Source of the DNA: Fibrobacteria bacterium
Lineage (GTDB): Bacteria > Fibrobacterota > Fibrobacteria > UBA11236
Direction: 5' to 3'
DNA: 64,000 nt
Assembly (NCBI GenBank): GCA_025360005.1
Contig: JANYDA010000023.1
Span: 1-64,000, forward strand
Shown: in pieces, positions 28,453 through 35,844 of the stretch
How positions within the stretch are numbered: the stretch's first letter is position 1
How the letters are laid out: each line of letters opens with the position of its first letter
Position numbers and translations under genes: made by a program
The notes under the pieces: model-generated
What the model was told of the DNA's origin: nothing
The model's database searches: none
What the model saw: only the letters and a program-made list of their open reading frames with translations

Positions 28453-28953
28453 TTAGAACAGAATGCGGAAGTTAAGCCCGTCCACGATGCTGATCCCGTT
28501 TCCGATGGTGTCGAATTCAAAATCGGGAACCAAGGCCATTCCCACGCCGAATAGGATGGAGACGGCGAGATGGGGCAGCAGGATGACTTCCGGCTGGTAG
28601 CCGGCCTTGATTTTCAGGGAGCCGCGGGTAACGTTGCCGGAATACTGATCGGCCCGGAGCCCCGTGTTGTCATCGCGGAAATAAGCACCGACATGCAGAT
28701 AGCCCGTCATCTTTTCCCAGGAATGCAATGCGAGCAGATAGCGCCCGGAAGCGGTGATGTTGAATTTGGAATCCCCGGTGCCGTTGTTGTTGTAGTAAAG
28801 GCTGGTTCCGGCTTCGATGTGGTTGAAGCCGCCCAGCCCGATGCGGGCGACCACTTCCTTATTGTCGCCGTCCCAACCCATCCCTTCGAATTGCGCATTG
28901 GCGGTGGCGAAGGAAGCGAAGAGCAACGAAGCGAACAGAGGGAATTTTTTCAT
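28453..28953 (-). CDS. Small outer-membrane beta-barrel-like protein
   Basis: 166 residues. Signal peptide MKKFPLFASLLFASFATANA|QFEG. The mature part alternates polar and hydrophobic residues with aromatic ends and finishes with Phe (LNFRILF), as in outer-membrane barrels; 140-odd residues would make an 8-strand barrel. No specific family recognised. AGGAG lies eight bases before the ATG. A near-consensus promoter and a structured leader of about 100 nt lie upstream, so it is probably well expressed and possibly regulated. Confidence 0.72.
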   Translation of the reverse strand: MKKFPLFASLLFASFATANAQFEGMGWDGDNKEVVARIGLGGFNHIEAGTSLYYNNNGTGDSKFNITASGRYLLALHSWEKMTGYLHVGAYFRDDNTGLRADQYSGNVTRGSLKIKAGYQPEVILLPHLAVSILFGVGMALVPDFEFDTIGNGISIVDGLNFRILF

Positions 28954-28986
28954 GTAGCGAACTCCTATTCAAGTGGATTGGACTCG

Positions 28987-29051
28987 GCATCCGTGAGCCG
29001 GAGAAAGGATCCCCATCGGATCGGCATCTCTCCGGGCAACCGGTTGGATGC
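28987..29051 (-). promoter_or_regulatory. Structured 5' leader, possible regulatory RNA
   Basis: GCATCC (28987-28992) pairs with GGATGC (29046-29051), enclosing CCGGAGA (28998-29004) pairing with TCTCCGG (29029-29035), itself enclosing GATCC/GGATC around CCATC (29008-29022); AACCGGTT (29038-29045) is a further palindrome. This multi-stem fold lies between the promoter at 29063-29091 and the outer-membrane protein ATG at 28953. No known riboswitch family was recognised. Confidence 0.45.
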
Positions 29052-29062
29052 GGCCCGGGGAG

Positions 29063-29091
29063 TAAATAATTTTCGGCGGGCGCGGTGTCAA
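29063..29091 (-). promoter_or_regulatory. Sigma-70-type promoter for the outer-membrane protein gene
   Basis: On the minus strand TTGACA (29091-29086) and TATTTA (29068-29063) are separated by exactly 17 nt. Transcription would start near 29056, giving a leader of about 100 nt. Confidence 0.65.
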
Positions 29092-29203
29092 TCGTAAAGT
29101 ACGGCGATTGCGGGAAGTATTTTTCCGGTGGGCGGATGGGGAAGGGAGGGAACCCGGATGCTACTGAAGAGCCGGATGCCCGTTTTCAAAGGACAAAACG
29201 GAA

Positions 29204-30283
29204 TCAGGGAAAACCTTCCAGGCCCCCCAGGCCGCGGATTTCCACATCGTCGTATCCGGCAGCGGTCAAAGGCGCGATGATATCCTCGCCCGGTACGGGA
29301 AGGTAACTCATCAGCAATTCCGCATCGGCAGCGGTTTCCCGCAACCGCGGGTTCACGCAAGCGGCCGGCACCAATACCGTTTCGCCCAGCCCGATGGCCA
29401 TGGATTGGCCGCTCTCCCAACCGATCTCGAACGCCCCTTGGACGCAAGTGACGACCCGGAAGCGCCCCCGATTGGCCAGCGGAACGGCGCCGCGGCAACT
29501 GGAAAGCTTGACCACCGCGAAGTGGCGGCAGGCCACCCTGAATTCCTCGACATGGTTGGCGCGCTTGATGGCGAGCGGAGGAATGCGGTGCTTGCCATGG
29601 CGGCGCAGATCGATGACTTGGTCCGATTCGCTCAAGTGCAATTGCCGGGACTTTCCCGCGGCGTCCACCCGATCCCAATCATAGAGGCGGAAGGTAGTGT
29701 CTGAATTCTGTTGCACCTCGTACAGAAGCAAACCCGCGGTGATGGCATGTACGGTACCGGCGGGGATGAAAAACATGTCGCCCGCTTTGGCGGGCACACG
29801 GTTCAGAACGCTTTGGCAGGCCTTGGTGCGCAGGGCCGCCAACACCTGTTCGCGGCTTCCTTCCCCGGAAATCCCCAGGATCAATTCCGCATCCTTGGGC
29901 GCGTCCAGGATATACCAGCATTCGGTCTTGGACTCGCCCAGCTGCGATCCTTCCCCCGGGTGTACCTGCACGGAAAGGTTTTCCCGGGCGAAGATGAATT
30001 TGAACAGGAGCGGGAAGCGGGCCAGGGTGGGGGAATATTGGCTGCCCAGGATGTCCCGCGCATGGATGGAAAAGATCTCGCGCAAATTGGCGCCCGCGAA
30101 GGAGCCTCCCACGGTGACGCTGGCATTATCGTCCCGATCGGAAAGCTCCCAGGATTCGCCTACGTCCTTGTCCAACGCATTGCCTTTGCCCAGCACGCGA
30201 TGGAGACCGTCCCCGCCCCAGATGCGGGATTGCAGGATGGCTTTGAACTTCAGGGGTTCGCGCATGACAGCGGGCTGTACCAT
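29204..30283 (-). CDS. manA: Mannose-6-phosphate isomerase, class I type
   Basis: 359 residues. Cupin-type phosphomannose isomerase: IWGGDGLHRVLGKG near the start, ESWELSDR, LLFKFIFARENLSVQVHPGEG with Gln/His zinc ligands, KTECWYIL with the Glu ligand, and IPAGTVHAITAGLLLYEVQQNSDTTFRLYDWDR. It interconverts fructose-6-phosphate and mannose-6-phosphate, linking glycolysis to GDP-mannose and mannan use; a mannanase gene lies about 11 kb downstream. A second start at Met7 is possible. Not obviously cotranscribed with the STAS gene, from which it is separated by 83 nt. Confidence 0.93.
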   Translation of the reverse strand: MVQPAVMREPLKFKAILQSRIWGGDGLHRVLGKGNALDKDVGESWELSDRDDNASVTVGGSFAGANLREIFSIHARDILGSQYSPTLARFPLLFKFIFARENLSVQVHPGEGSQLGESKTECWYILDAPKDAELILGISGEGSREQVLAALRTKACQSVLNRVPAKAGDMFFIPAGTVHAITAGLLLYEVQQNSDTTFRLYDWDRVDAAGKSRQLHLSESDQVIDLRRHGKHRIPPLAIKRANHVEEFRVACRHFAVVKLSSCRGAVPLANRGRFRVVTCVQGAFEIGWESGQSMAIGLGETVLVPAACVNPRLRETAADAELLMSYLPVPGEDIIAPLTAAGYDDVEIRGLGGLEGFP

Positions 30284-30329
30284 GCGGTAAGGATAGATTT
30301 TTTCAAAGCCCTCGTCTTACCAGGGCGGC

Positions 30330-30391
30330 TCAAGCTGCGTTTTTGTTGCACCAGGACGGCGCTAATTCACGCTGCGTTTTTTGCTGCACCA
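30330..30391 (-). repeat. Near-identical tandem copies spanning a stop codon
   Basis: Two copies of about 24-25 nt, offset by 37 nt (30330-30353 and 30367-30391), share TGGTGCA, an A-run, CGCAGC and a terminal TGA on the minus strand. The upstream copy is the end of the STAS gene (codons for GAAKNAA and its stop); the downstream copy is untranslated. It is a recent-looking small duplication. Confidence 0.65.
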
Positions 30392-30807
30392 TCTTGGAAG
30401 CGGTGTTCTTCCGTGTTGATGATGGCGGATTCGGCGTTGAAGAGGTTCAGGGCAAGGCCCTTGGGCTGTAGCACCTTATCGCCGAACTCTTCGAAGGATT
30501 TGAATATCCGGCCGCTGAAGATGATGTTGAAGCCGATGGTGGCGAATAGGAATTGGATGTAGTCGGAGGTGGACACGATGTAGATATCGCCGCCGGTCTC
30601 CTGCACCTTCTTCATGTTATAGACCAGGGCGCCGATACCGCCGCTGCATAGAAAGGTGACTTCGTCGAGGTTGAAGATGATATGCGAGCACCCCTTCTCC
30701 ACCATCTTGTGGATCTGGGTGTCGAGGATGCGGGAGTTATCCCACCCGATCTTGCCTTTGACTATGAAGAGGGAAATTTTTTCATTGCTGGTTATTCTCA
30801 GTTCCAT
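30367..30807 (-). CDS. STAS-domain protein (anti-sigma-factor antagonist-like)
   Basis: 146 residues from ATG at 30807 (MELRITSNEK) with GGAAG seven bases upstream; this start lies inside the 3' end of the preceding gene (26-nt overlap). STAS fold: FIVKGKIGWDNSRILDTQIHKMVEKGCSHIIFNLDEVTFLCSGGIGALVYNMKKVQETGGDIYIVSTS. The usual DSSG phospho-site motif reads CSGG, so the normally phosphorylated Ser appears replaced and control by a serine kinase is doubtful. A 40-residue C-terminal tail follows. Likely a regulatory partner of a sigma/anti-sigma or other signalling system. Overlap with the DUF5610-like gene implies cotranslation. Confidence 0.8.
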   Translation of the reverse strand: MELRITSNEKISLFIVKGKIGWDNSRILDTQIHKMVEKGCSHIIFNLDEVTFLCSGGIGALVYNMKKVQETGGDIYIVSTSDYIQFLFATIGFNIIFSGRIFKSFEEFGDKVLQPKGLALNLFNAESAIINTEEHRFQDGAAKNAA

Positions 30808-31702
30808 CGGGCACTTCCGCGGTTGAAATGGCATTGCTTCGGGTCTTCTGATTATAGGCTTCGGAACCCTGCGCTTCAAGCCATTTGGAAAGCTTAGAGA
30901 AGACCAGGTCCCGGGTATCCTTGTTCAGCTTTCCGGCCGCGCCCGGCAATTCCCCCGTGGCCTGCTTGGCCTGATCGAAGCCCGCGCCTATGGCATCCCT
31001 TATTTTGGCGGCGAATTCCTTGAGGTCCAGGCCGGAAATTTTCGCCATTTGCGTGGCAAAATTCACAATCCTATCCGAGGTGTTCTCCGCGTTCCAATAG
31101 GGCGGCACTTGCGGCTCGTCCTGGGACGGATCCGCCTGCTTACCGTCCGCGCTTTGTACCGTGGTCGAGGAGTATACCAACAGGAACTTTCCGTCGCCGG
31201 AATCCACATGCTTACCGGATTGCTTTAAAACCTGCTCCATCAATTTGTGCTGCTGTTGCCTCAGCTCGCTTACCACCTGCTTGGCCCAAGCGCGGATGCC
31301 CGCCGTTTGCTTGGCTTGGGGATCTTCGGCGCCGGATACGTCTTGGCCCGCCTGTGCGCTAGCGGAGAAGGCAGGAAGACCGTTTCCTTCGTCACGCCCC
31401 GCGCCCCGTGCGCGCGCCGTCCCGCTATAGCTTGCGGTTTCGCTGGAGTAAGAAACCTCGCTGCTCTCGGCCGTCAGTTCCAGCACGTCCCCGTCGCGGC
31501 TGGTGTACTTCATATATAGGGATTCCGTCTGGGCGGAGGCGACCGTGGTGCTGGATCCGTAGGTCCAATCGGGCGCCCATGATTGGGGGCTGCCGGCCGG
31601 TTCGGCAATCGCTTGGCCCTTGGGCGTGTCCTTTGAGGAGTTTAGGTTGGGCTTTGCCGATTCCAAGTCGGATTTCAAGGCGCCGATGGCATTGCTGGTC
31701 AT
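30782..31702 (-). CDS. DUF5610-like protein, function unknown
   Basis: 306 residues from ATG at 31702 (MTSNAIGALK) with GGGGAG six bases upstream; a TTG 96 nt earlier is less likely. N-terminal half is Ser/Thr/Ala-rich and low complexity. The C-terminal part WNAENTSDRIVNFATQMAKISG...KIRDAIGAGFDQAKQAT...LNKDTRDLVFSKLSKWLEAQ resembles the DUF5610 module. No signal peptide or membrane segment. It overlaps the STAS gene by 26 nt, so the two products are probably made together. Confidence 0.62.
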   Translation of the reverse strand: MTSNAIGALKSDLESAKPNLNSSKDTPKGQAIAEPAGSPQSWAPDWTYGSSTTVASAQTESLYMKYTSRDGDVLELTAESSEVSYSSETASYSGTARARGAGRDEGNGLPAFSASAQAGQDVSGAEDPQAKQTAGIRAWAKQVVSELRQQQHKLMEQVLKQSGKHVDSGDGKFLLVYSSTTVQSADGKQADPSQDEPQVPPYWNAENTSDRIVNFATQMAKISGLDLKEFAAKIRDAIGAGFDQAKQATGELPGAAGKLNKDTRDLVFSKLSKWLEAQGSEAYNQKTRSNAISTAEVPDGTENNQQ

Positions 31703-32204
31703 ATGCTTCTCCCCGTTGGCGCCGCTTGGGGCCGGCGTCTTTCCATCATCGGAAGAGTTGAAGGGATACTTTAACTTTTCCGGCAACTCAGATGGCAACG
31801 GGTGGTTCCGGCGCCGCAGGCCCCGTAAATCATGGCTTGGCGGGCGGCGTTGTTTGCGGGAGTTGGGGTTGGCCGAGGCGGCGCGAAGTTCCGGCTTGAT
31901 GCCGCCGCTTTTTGTCCCGGATCCCGGGCCGAAAAAAACGCCGGGTATTTTAGAACCATTTGCGACTAAGGATCAACCGGAAAGAAATTTTTTTTGTGAA
32001 CAGGTTGTTAATACGAGGTGGACAATACAAGGAGAATCGATCCGGAAAAATCCTTTGGGATCCAAGAAGCGCGAAATAAGGATGATTGACTCGATTTGAA
32101 AATTTCTTTGCGCGGCTAGCCCGTGGAAAACCAAATATTCTTAGATTAACTCGCCTGACATCAACGGGTTGGCCCGGACAAGGGAGCATGATGGGAAGCA
32201 AGAA
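31703..32204. other. 502-bp intergenic region upstream of dnaA, weak oriC candidate
   Basis: Holds the divergent leaders of the DUF5610-like gene and dnaA. The part from about 31940 to 32160 is clearly richer in A and T than the surroundings. Two sequences resemble DnaA boxes on the minus strand: TTTTCCACG (32122-32130, one mismatch to TTWTNCACA) and TTGTCCACC (32017-32025, two mismatches). No perfect box was found, so an origin is only a possibility. No RNA gene or reliable promoter was seen. Confidence 0.3.
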
Positions 32205-33650
32205 ATGATGGGGGAGCACACCTTGATTGAAGCCGAAGAAAGCTCTTTGTGGGCGCAATGCCTTTCGGCGCTGCGGTCCCAGATCTCCGAGTCGGCCTTG
32301 AACACTTGGTTCTCCGCTCTAGAAATCCTCGATTCCGCCCAAGGGGAAATGGTCATCGGGGTTCCCAACGGTTTCGTGCTCGAATACGTGTCCCATCATT
32401 ATCGCGGCGTGATCGAAAAGACGCTTGAGGAAATTCTCCGCTCACCGGTGCGGATTTCCTTCACCGTCCTATCCCGGTCCCCGCACCTGGAAGTCTACCA
32501 GTCGGAATACCGCTTGGGGGAGGGCCGCTCGGAAATGCCCGGTTTTCCCACCGCCGGTTTTCCCGTCTCCGGGCCCGCCGCCGATGCGCCTTGGATCAAG
32601 TCGCGCGGCCCGGTCCGCATCGAGGTTACCGTCCCCTTGAACACGCGCTATACCTTTGATGATTTCGTCATCGGGGATTGCAATCAGCTGGCGCACGCCG
32701 CTTGCATGGCCGTGGCCGAAGCGCCCAGCCACAATAATTTCAATCCGCTCGTCCTCTACGGCGGCACCGGTATGGGCAAGACCCATCTGGTGCAGGCCAT
32801 CGCGCATTTCTGCATCGAGAACGAAACCGTCCGCAAGGTAGTTTATCGCACCTCGGAGGAGTTCACGCGGGAGTACATCGAATTCGTCCAGAAGAATAAG
32901 GACTCGCGCACCTTCTACCAGGTTTACAAGGATGCGGATATCCTGCTTATCGACGATATCCAGTTCCTGGCGGGAAAGCAGAGCACCCAGGACGAGTTCT
33001 TCAACATCTTCAGCATCCTGCAGTCCTTGAACAAGCAGATAGTCATCACCTCGGATCGCCCGCCTTCGGAGATCAAGGGGCTGCATACGCGCCTGTTGTC
33101 GCGTTTCGACACGGGCCTGCTGGCCGATTTGCAGCCGCCGAACCTGGAAACGCGCCTGGCCATTCTGCAGAAGAAGAGCGAGGGCGACGGGGACAGCTGC
33201 GTCACCGGGGACGTTTTGACCTACGTGGCCAACCAAGTCACTTCCAATATCCGCGAATTGGAAGGCACCTTGATCAAGCTTTCCGCCTATGCCAGCTTTA
33301 CGCATATGCCCATCACCGTGGACATCGCCAAGCAGATCCTGGGGGATACCCTCCGCAATGTGAACCAGCCCGTGACCATCAAAAGGGTGCTGGATCAGGT
33401 GGCCATGGAGTACAGTACCACGGTTTCCCTGATGACCTCGCAAACGCGTAAGAAGAATGTGGCGGAACCGCGCCAGATTGCCATGTACATGGCTCGGCAG
33501 CTTACCGACAATTCCCTGCATACCATAGGGCTGGCCTTCGGCAGGGACTATTCCACCGTGATCCACAGCATCAAGAAAGTGGAGATGTGCCTGGAGCGGG
33601 ACGCGGACCTTAAGAAGCAGGTGGAGAGGTTGATGGGGGCGTTAGCGTAG
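32205..33650 (+). CDS. dnaA: Chromosomal replication initiator DnaA
   Basis: 481 residues from ATG at 32205 (GGAAG six to seven bases upstream; 32208 is equally possible). Domain I: LWAQCLSALRSQISESALNTWFSALEI. Domain III AAA+: YTFDDFVIGDCNQLAHAA, P-loop LYGGTGMGKTHL, Walker B ADILLIDDIQFLAGK, FDTGLLADLQPPNLETRLAIL. Domain IV: DnaA signature FGRDYSTVIHSIKKVE. Domain II is a short Pro/Gly-rich linker. It binds DnaA boxes and melts oriC. Unusually, the next genes are tol-pal, not dnaN-recF-gyrB. A perfect palindrome plus T tract follows the stop. Confidence 0.97.
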   Translation: MMGEHTLIEAEESSLWAQCLSALRSQISESALNTWFSALEILDSAQGEMVIGVPNGFVLEYVSHHYRGVIEKTLEEILRSPVRISFTVLSRSPHLEVYQSEYRLGEGRSEMPGFPTAGFPVSGPAADAPWIKSRGPVRIEVTVPLNTRYTFDDFVIGDCNQLAHAACMAVAEAPSHNNFNPLVLYGGTGMGKTHLVQAIAHFCIENETVRKVVYRTSEEFTREYIEFVQKNKDSRTFYQVYKDADILLIDDIQFLAGKQSTQDEFFNIFSILQSLNKQIVITSDRPPSEIKGLHTRLLSRFDTGLLADLQPPNLETRLAILQKKSEGDGDSCVTGDVLTYVANQVTSNIRELEGTLIKLSAYASFTHMPITVDIAKQILGDTLRNVNQPVTIKRVLDQVAMEYSTTVSLMTSQTRKKNVAEPRQIAMYMARQLTDNSLHTIGLAFGRDYSTVIHSIKKVEMCLERDADLKKQVERLMGALA

Positions 33651-33653
33651 AAT

Positions 33654-33683
33654 GCAAAGTGCAAATTTGCACTTTGCCTTTTT
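33654..33683 (+). terminator. Terminator-like perfect palindrome after dnaA, built of heptads
   Basis: The 24 bases 33654-33677 are a perfect palindrome, giving a 9-bp stem (GCAAAGTGC/GCACTTTGC) and 6-nt loop, followed by a T-rich stretch to 33683. It starts 4 nt after the dnaA stop. The arms consist of 7-nt units (GCAAAGT, GCAAATT) of the repeat family described elsewhere, so this terminator may have arisen from that element. Confidence 0.7.
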
Positions 33684-33786
33684 CCGGTAACGACCTCCGA
33701 GTACTCCCCCGGTTCCCCCCCAATTTTCTAGATTGGCTATGTTCCGTGGCGCCGCTGCGCCTGTCCACTCTTAACCGGGTATATCC

Positions 33787-34482
33787 ATGCATTCGGTCGT
33801 CCTGGAAATCCTCAAGCAAGCGACAGCCTCCACCTTCACCATCGTCGGCCTCATGTTCCTGCTTTCGATAGGGGTATGGGCCACTTTGGTCCAGAAATGG
33901 CTCGCGAACGGATCGCGCAAACGCTCTTTCGCCAAGTGGCGGGAGTTGATGAGTGAACGGCCCACTTTCCAGGATCTGCTAAAGCTGTCCAAGTCCATCC
34001 CCGATTCCCCCATGGGGCGCATCACCAAGTCCGCGCTTTCGGAAATGGAAGGCCTTTCCGCCTACGTCTCTTACGATTCGCTGGAGCATCGCGGCGAACT
34101 GGTACGCGAGTCGGTGGAACGGTCCGTGGATATCGAAAAGGAAAAGAACGAACGCAGCCTGGTGTTCCTGGCCTTCTGCTCGGCCACGGGACCTTTGATA
34201 GGGTTGCTGGGCACGGTATGGGGCATCATGGATTCCTTCTATCAGATAGGCAAGCAGGGATCCGGCAACATCACCGTAGTGGCGCCCGGCATCGCGGAGG
34301 CGTTGCTCGCTACCATGGCAGGCTTGCTCGTGGCCATCCCTTCTTCGGTCGGCTATAACGCCTTCGCGGGCTTCAACCGCAAGGCCGAGTCCATCATGCT
34401 GAACTTCGGTTCCGAATTGGTGAGCCTTTTCAAGCGCGGCGATCTGTCGGCCCTGGAGCGCTCGACCGCGAAGAAAGCCTAG
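33787..34482 (+). CDS. tolQ: TolQ, proton-channel subunit of the Tol-Pal system
   Basis: 231 residues, three membrane segments: TFTIVGLMFLLSIGVWATLVQ near the N-terminus, then LVFLAFCSATGPLIGLLGTVWGIMDSF and VVAPGIAEALLATMAGLLVAIPSSVGY, the MotA/TolQ/ExbB hallmark pair. With TolR it harvests the proton-motive force to drive TolA-type proteins that pull in the outer membrane at division. TolQ rather than ExbB is inferred from the downstream tolR-tolA-tolB-pal order. Confidence 0.93.
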   Translation: MHSVVLEILKQATASTFTIVGLMFLLSIGVWATLVQKWLANGSRKRSFAKWRELMSERPTFQDLLKLSKSIPDSPMGRITKSALSEMEGLSAYVSYDSLEHRGELVRESVERSVDIEKEKNERSLVFLAFCSATGPLIGLLGTVWGIMDSFYQIGKQGSGNITVVAPGIAEALLATMAGLLVAIPSSVGYNAFAGFNRKAESIMLNFGSELVSLFKRGDLSALERSTAKKA

Positions 34483-34504
34483 GCTGCGGGTCTTGCGGTA
34501 GAAG

Positions 34505-34546
34505 TCAAAATGCAAACGCAAACGGCAAAACGCAAAGTCCAAAATG
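34505..34546. repeat. Heptad repeat array between tolQ and tolR
   Basis: Six consecutive 7-nt units: TCAAAAT, GCAAACG, CAAACGG, CAAAACG, CAAAGTC, CAAAATG. Lies in the 130-nt tolQ-tolR gap, the longest gap before tolB in this operon. Same repeat family as at 11313, 11399, 22550 and 33654. Confidence 0.7.
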
Positions 34547-34612
34547 GAAGAGGAATGCCGATAGGCTTCCCTAAAGCACAAGCCATGGTTAGCCGGGCCC
34601 TCGCGGGAATGC

Positions 34613-35044
34613 ATGCGTAGGCGCGAATCGTTACGGCCCAATCCCGAACTCAACCTCGTCAATCTCATCGACGTTCTTTTCGCGATCCTGATCGTATTCA
34701 TGATCACGGCGCCGCTCATGAGCCAGGGCGTGAAGGTGGAGCTGCCCAAGGCGCAGGCGGCCAGCCTGGAGGAGAAGAAAGCTATCCAGGTTACCGTGAC
34801 CAAGGAGCGCGAAATCCTGATCAACGAAACGGCCTCGGATCAAACGAGCTTCGAGAAGGACTTCCGCAACGTGTGGACCGGGGACGATGAGACCGCCGTC
34901 ATCATCAACAGCGATCAGACCGTGCCTTACGGATTCGTGATGGAATTGGTGGCGGCGGTGCAGAGGCAAGGCGGCAAACGCCTGGGGTTTCTGACCGATC
35001 CCGGATCGCGTCCCGCGGCTCCTCCCAAGGCGCGGCACCGCTGA
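34613..35044 (+). CDS. tolR: TolR/ExbD-type biopolymer transport protein
   Basis: 143 residues. Single N-terminal membrane helix with the essential Asp: NLVNLIDVLFAILIVFMITAPLMSQGVKVELPKA. A periplasmic domain follows (IQVTVTKEREILINE ... VIINSDQTVPYGFVMELVAAVQRQGGKRLGFLTDP). It couples proton flow through TolQ to motion of the TonB/TolA partner encoded next. A Pro/Ala/Arg tail ends the protein. Confidence 0.92.
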   Translation: MRRRESLRPNPELNLVNLIDVLFAILIVFMITAPLMSQGVKVELPKAQAASLEEKKAIQVTVTKEREILINETASDQTSFEKDFRNVWTGDDETAVIINSDQTVPYGFVMELVAAVQRQGGKRLGFLTDPGSRPAAPPKARHR

Positions 35045-35057
35045 AGGGCCCATCATA

Positions 35058-35843
35058 ATGGCGTCCTCTCCCAGAGAATCGGTTCCATCGGGGGCGTCCG
35101 GCGCGGAGCGGCCCGGCACCGCCGCCAGGGAAGGAGCGCTCGGGGGCGGTGCTTCGCGGCTCGGCAAGGAGCCGGTCACCCAGAATTTCGCCGTTCTGGT
35201 TTCCGTGCTGGTGCATGGCTTGGCAATTCTCTTCATCGGCCTGTCCGCCTTGCTCTCGCCGCACCGTCCTTCCACCGTTCCCGTCTTCGAACTCGTCAAT
35301 CTGGAAACGCCCAAGCTGCGGCCATTGACGCCCAAAACGATCAAACCGCCGGAGCCCAAACCTCCCGAGCCCGAACCGGTGAAGCCTCCCGAGGCGCCCA
35401 AGCTTACGCCTAAACCCACCAACGCCGTGCAGCCGAAAAAGCCCGAGCCCAAGGTGGTCAAGGATAAAGACGACGATACCAAGCCGGTCAAGGAGGCGGT
35501 GCAGGAGCAGCAGGTGCTGACGCCGCAAATCGTCTCGCATGTACCCGCCGATCCCAGGCTTTCCTTCTGGGCCGGCCGCGTTAAGAAGTCCGCGGAGCTT
35601 TTATGGAGGCCGCCCACCGGCATCGATATCGCAGGGACGGTCAAGGCCGTGATCAGTTTCAAGGTGACGCGGGAAGGGCAGATCCAGGACGTGGAAATCG
35701 CCTCCGGCAGCGGCAATGCCGATCTCGATGATTTGGCCAAGCAGACCATCGTCCGGCTCGATCATACGCCCCCCATTCCGGAGAACTTTCCGGAGGATAT
35801 GATCCAGGTAAGCTATGAATTCGTCTACGCAGGGCAACAGTAA
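35058..35843 (+). CDS. TonB/TolA-type energy transducer
   Basis: 261 residues. Cytoplasmic N-terminus of about 45 residues, one membrane helix (FAVLVSVLVHGLAILFIGLSALL, with the SxxxHxxxxx pattern of TonB/TolA helices), a Pro/Lys/Glu-rich periplasmic stretch (KPPEPKPPEPEPVKPPEAPK), and a C-terminal TonB-like domain (WRPPTGIDIAGTVKAVISFKVTREGQIQDVEIASGSGNADLDDLAKQTIV). By position between tolR and tolB it should serve as TolA, although the C-terminal fold reads as TonB-like. The next gene starts 1 nt after its stop. Confidence 0.88.
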   Translation: MASSPRESVPSGASGAERPGTAAREGALGGGASRLGKEPVTQNFAVLVSVLVHGLAILFIGLSALLSPHRPSTVPVFELVNLETPKLRPLTPKTIKPPEPKPPEPEPVKPPEAPKLTPKPTNAVQPKKPEPKVVKDKDDDTKPVKEAVQEQQVLTPQIVSHVPADPRLSFWAGRVKKSAELLWRPPTGIDIAGTVKAVISFKVTREGQIQDVEIASGSGNADLDDLAKQTIVRLDHTPPIPENFPEDMIQVSYEFVYAGQQ

Positions 35844-35844
35844 C

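Noticed and set aside
31796-31798. TTG start for the DUF5610-like gene giving 338 residues.
   Set aside because: No ribosome-binding site, whereas ATG at 31702 has GGGGAG at good spacing.
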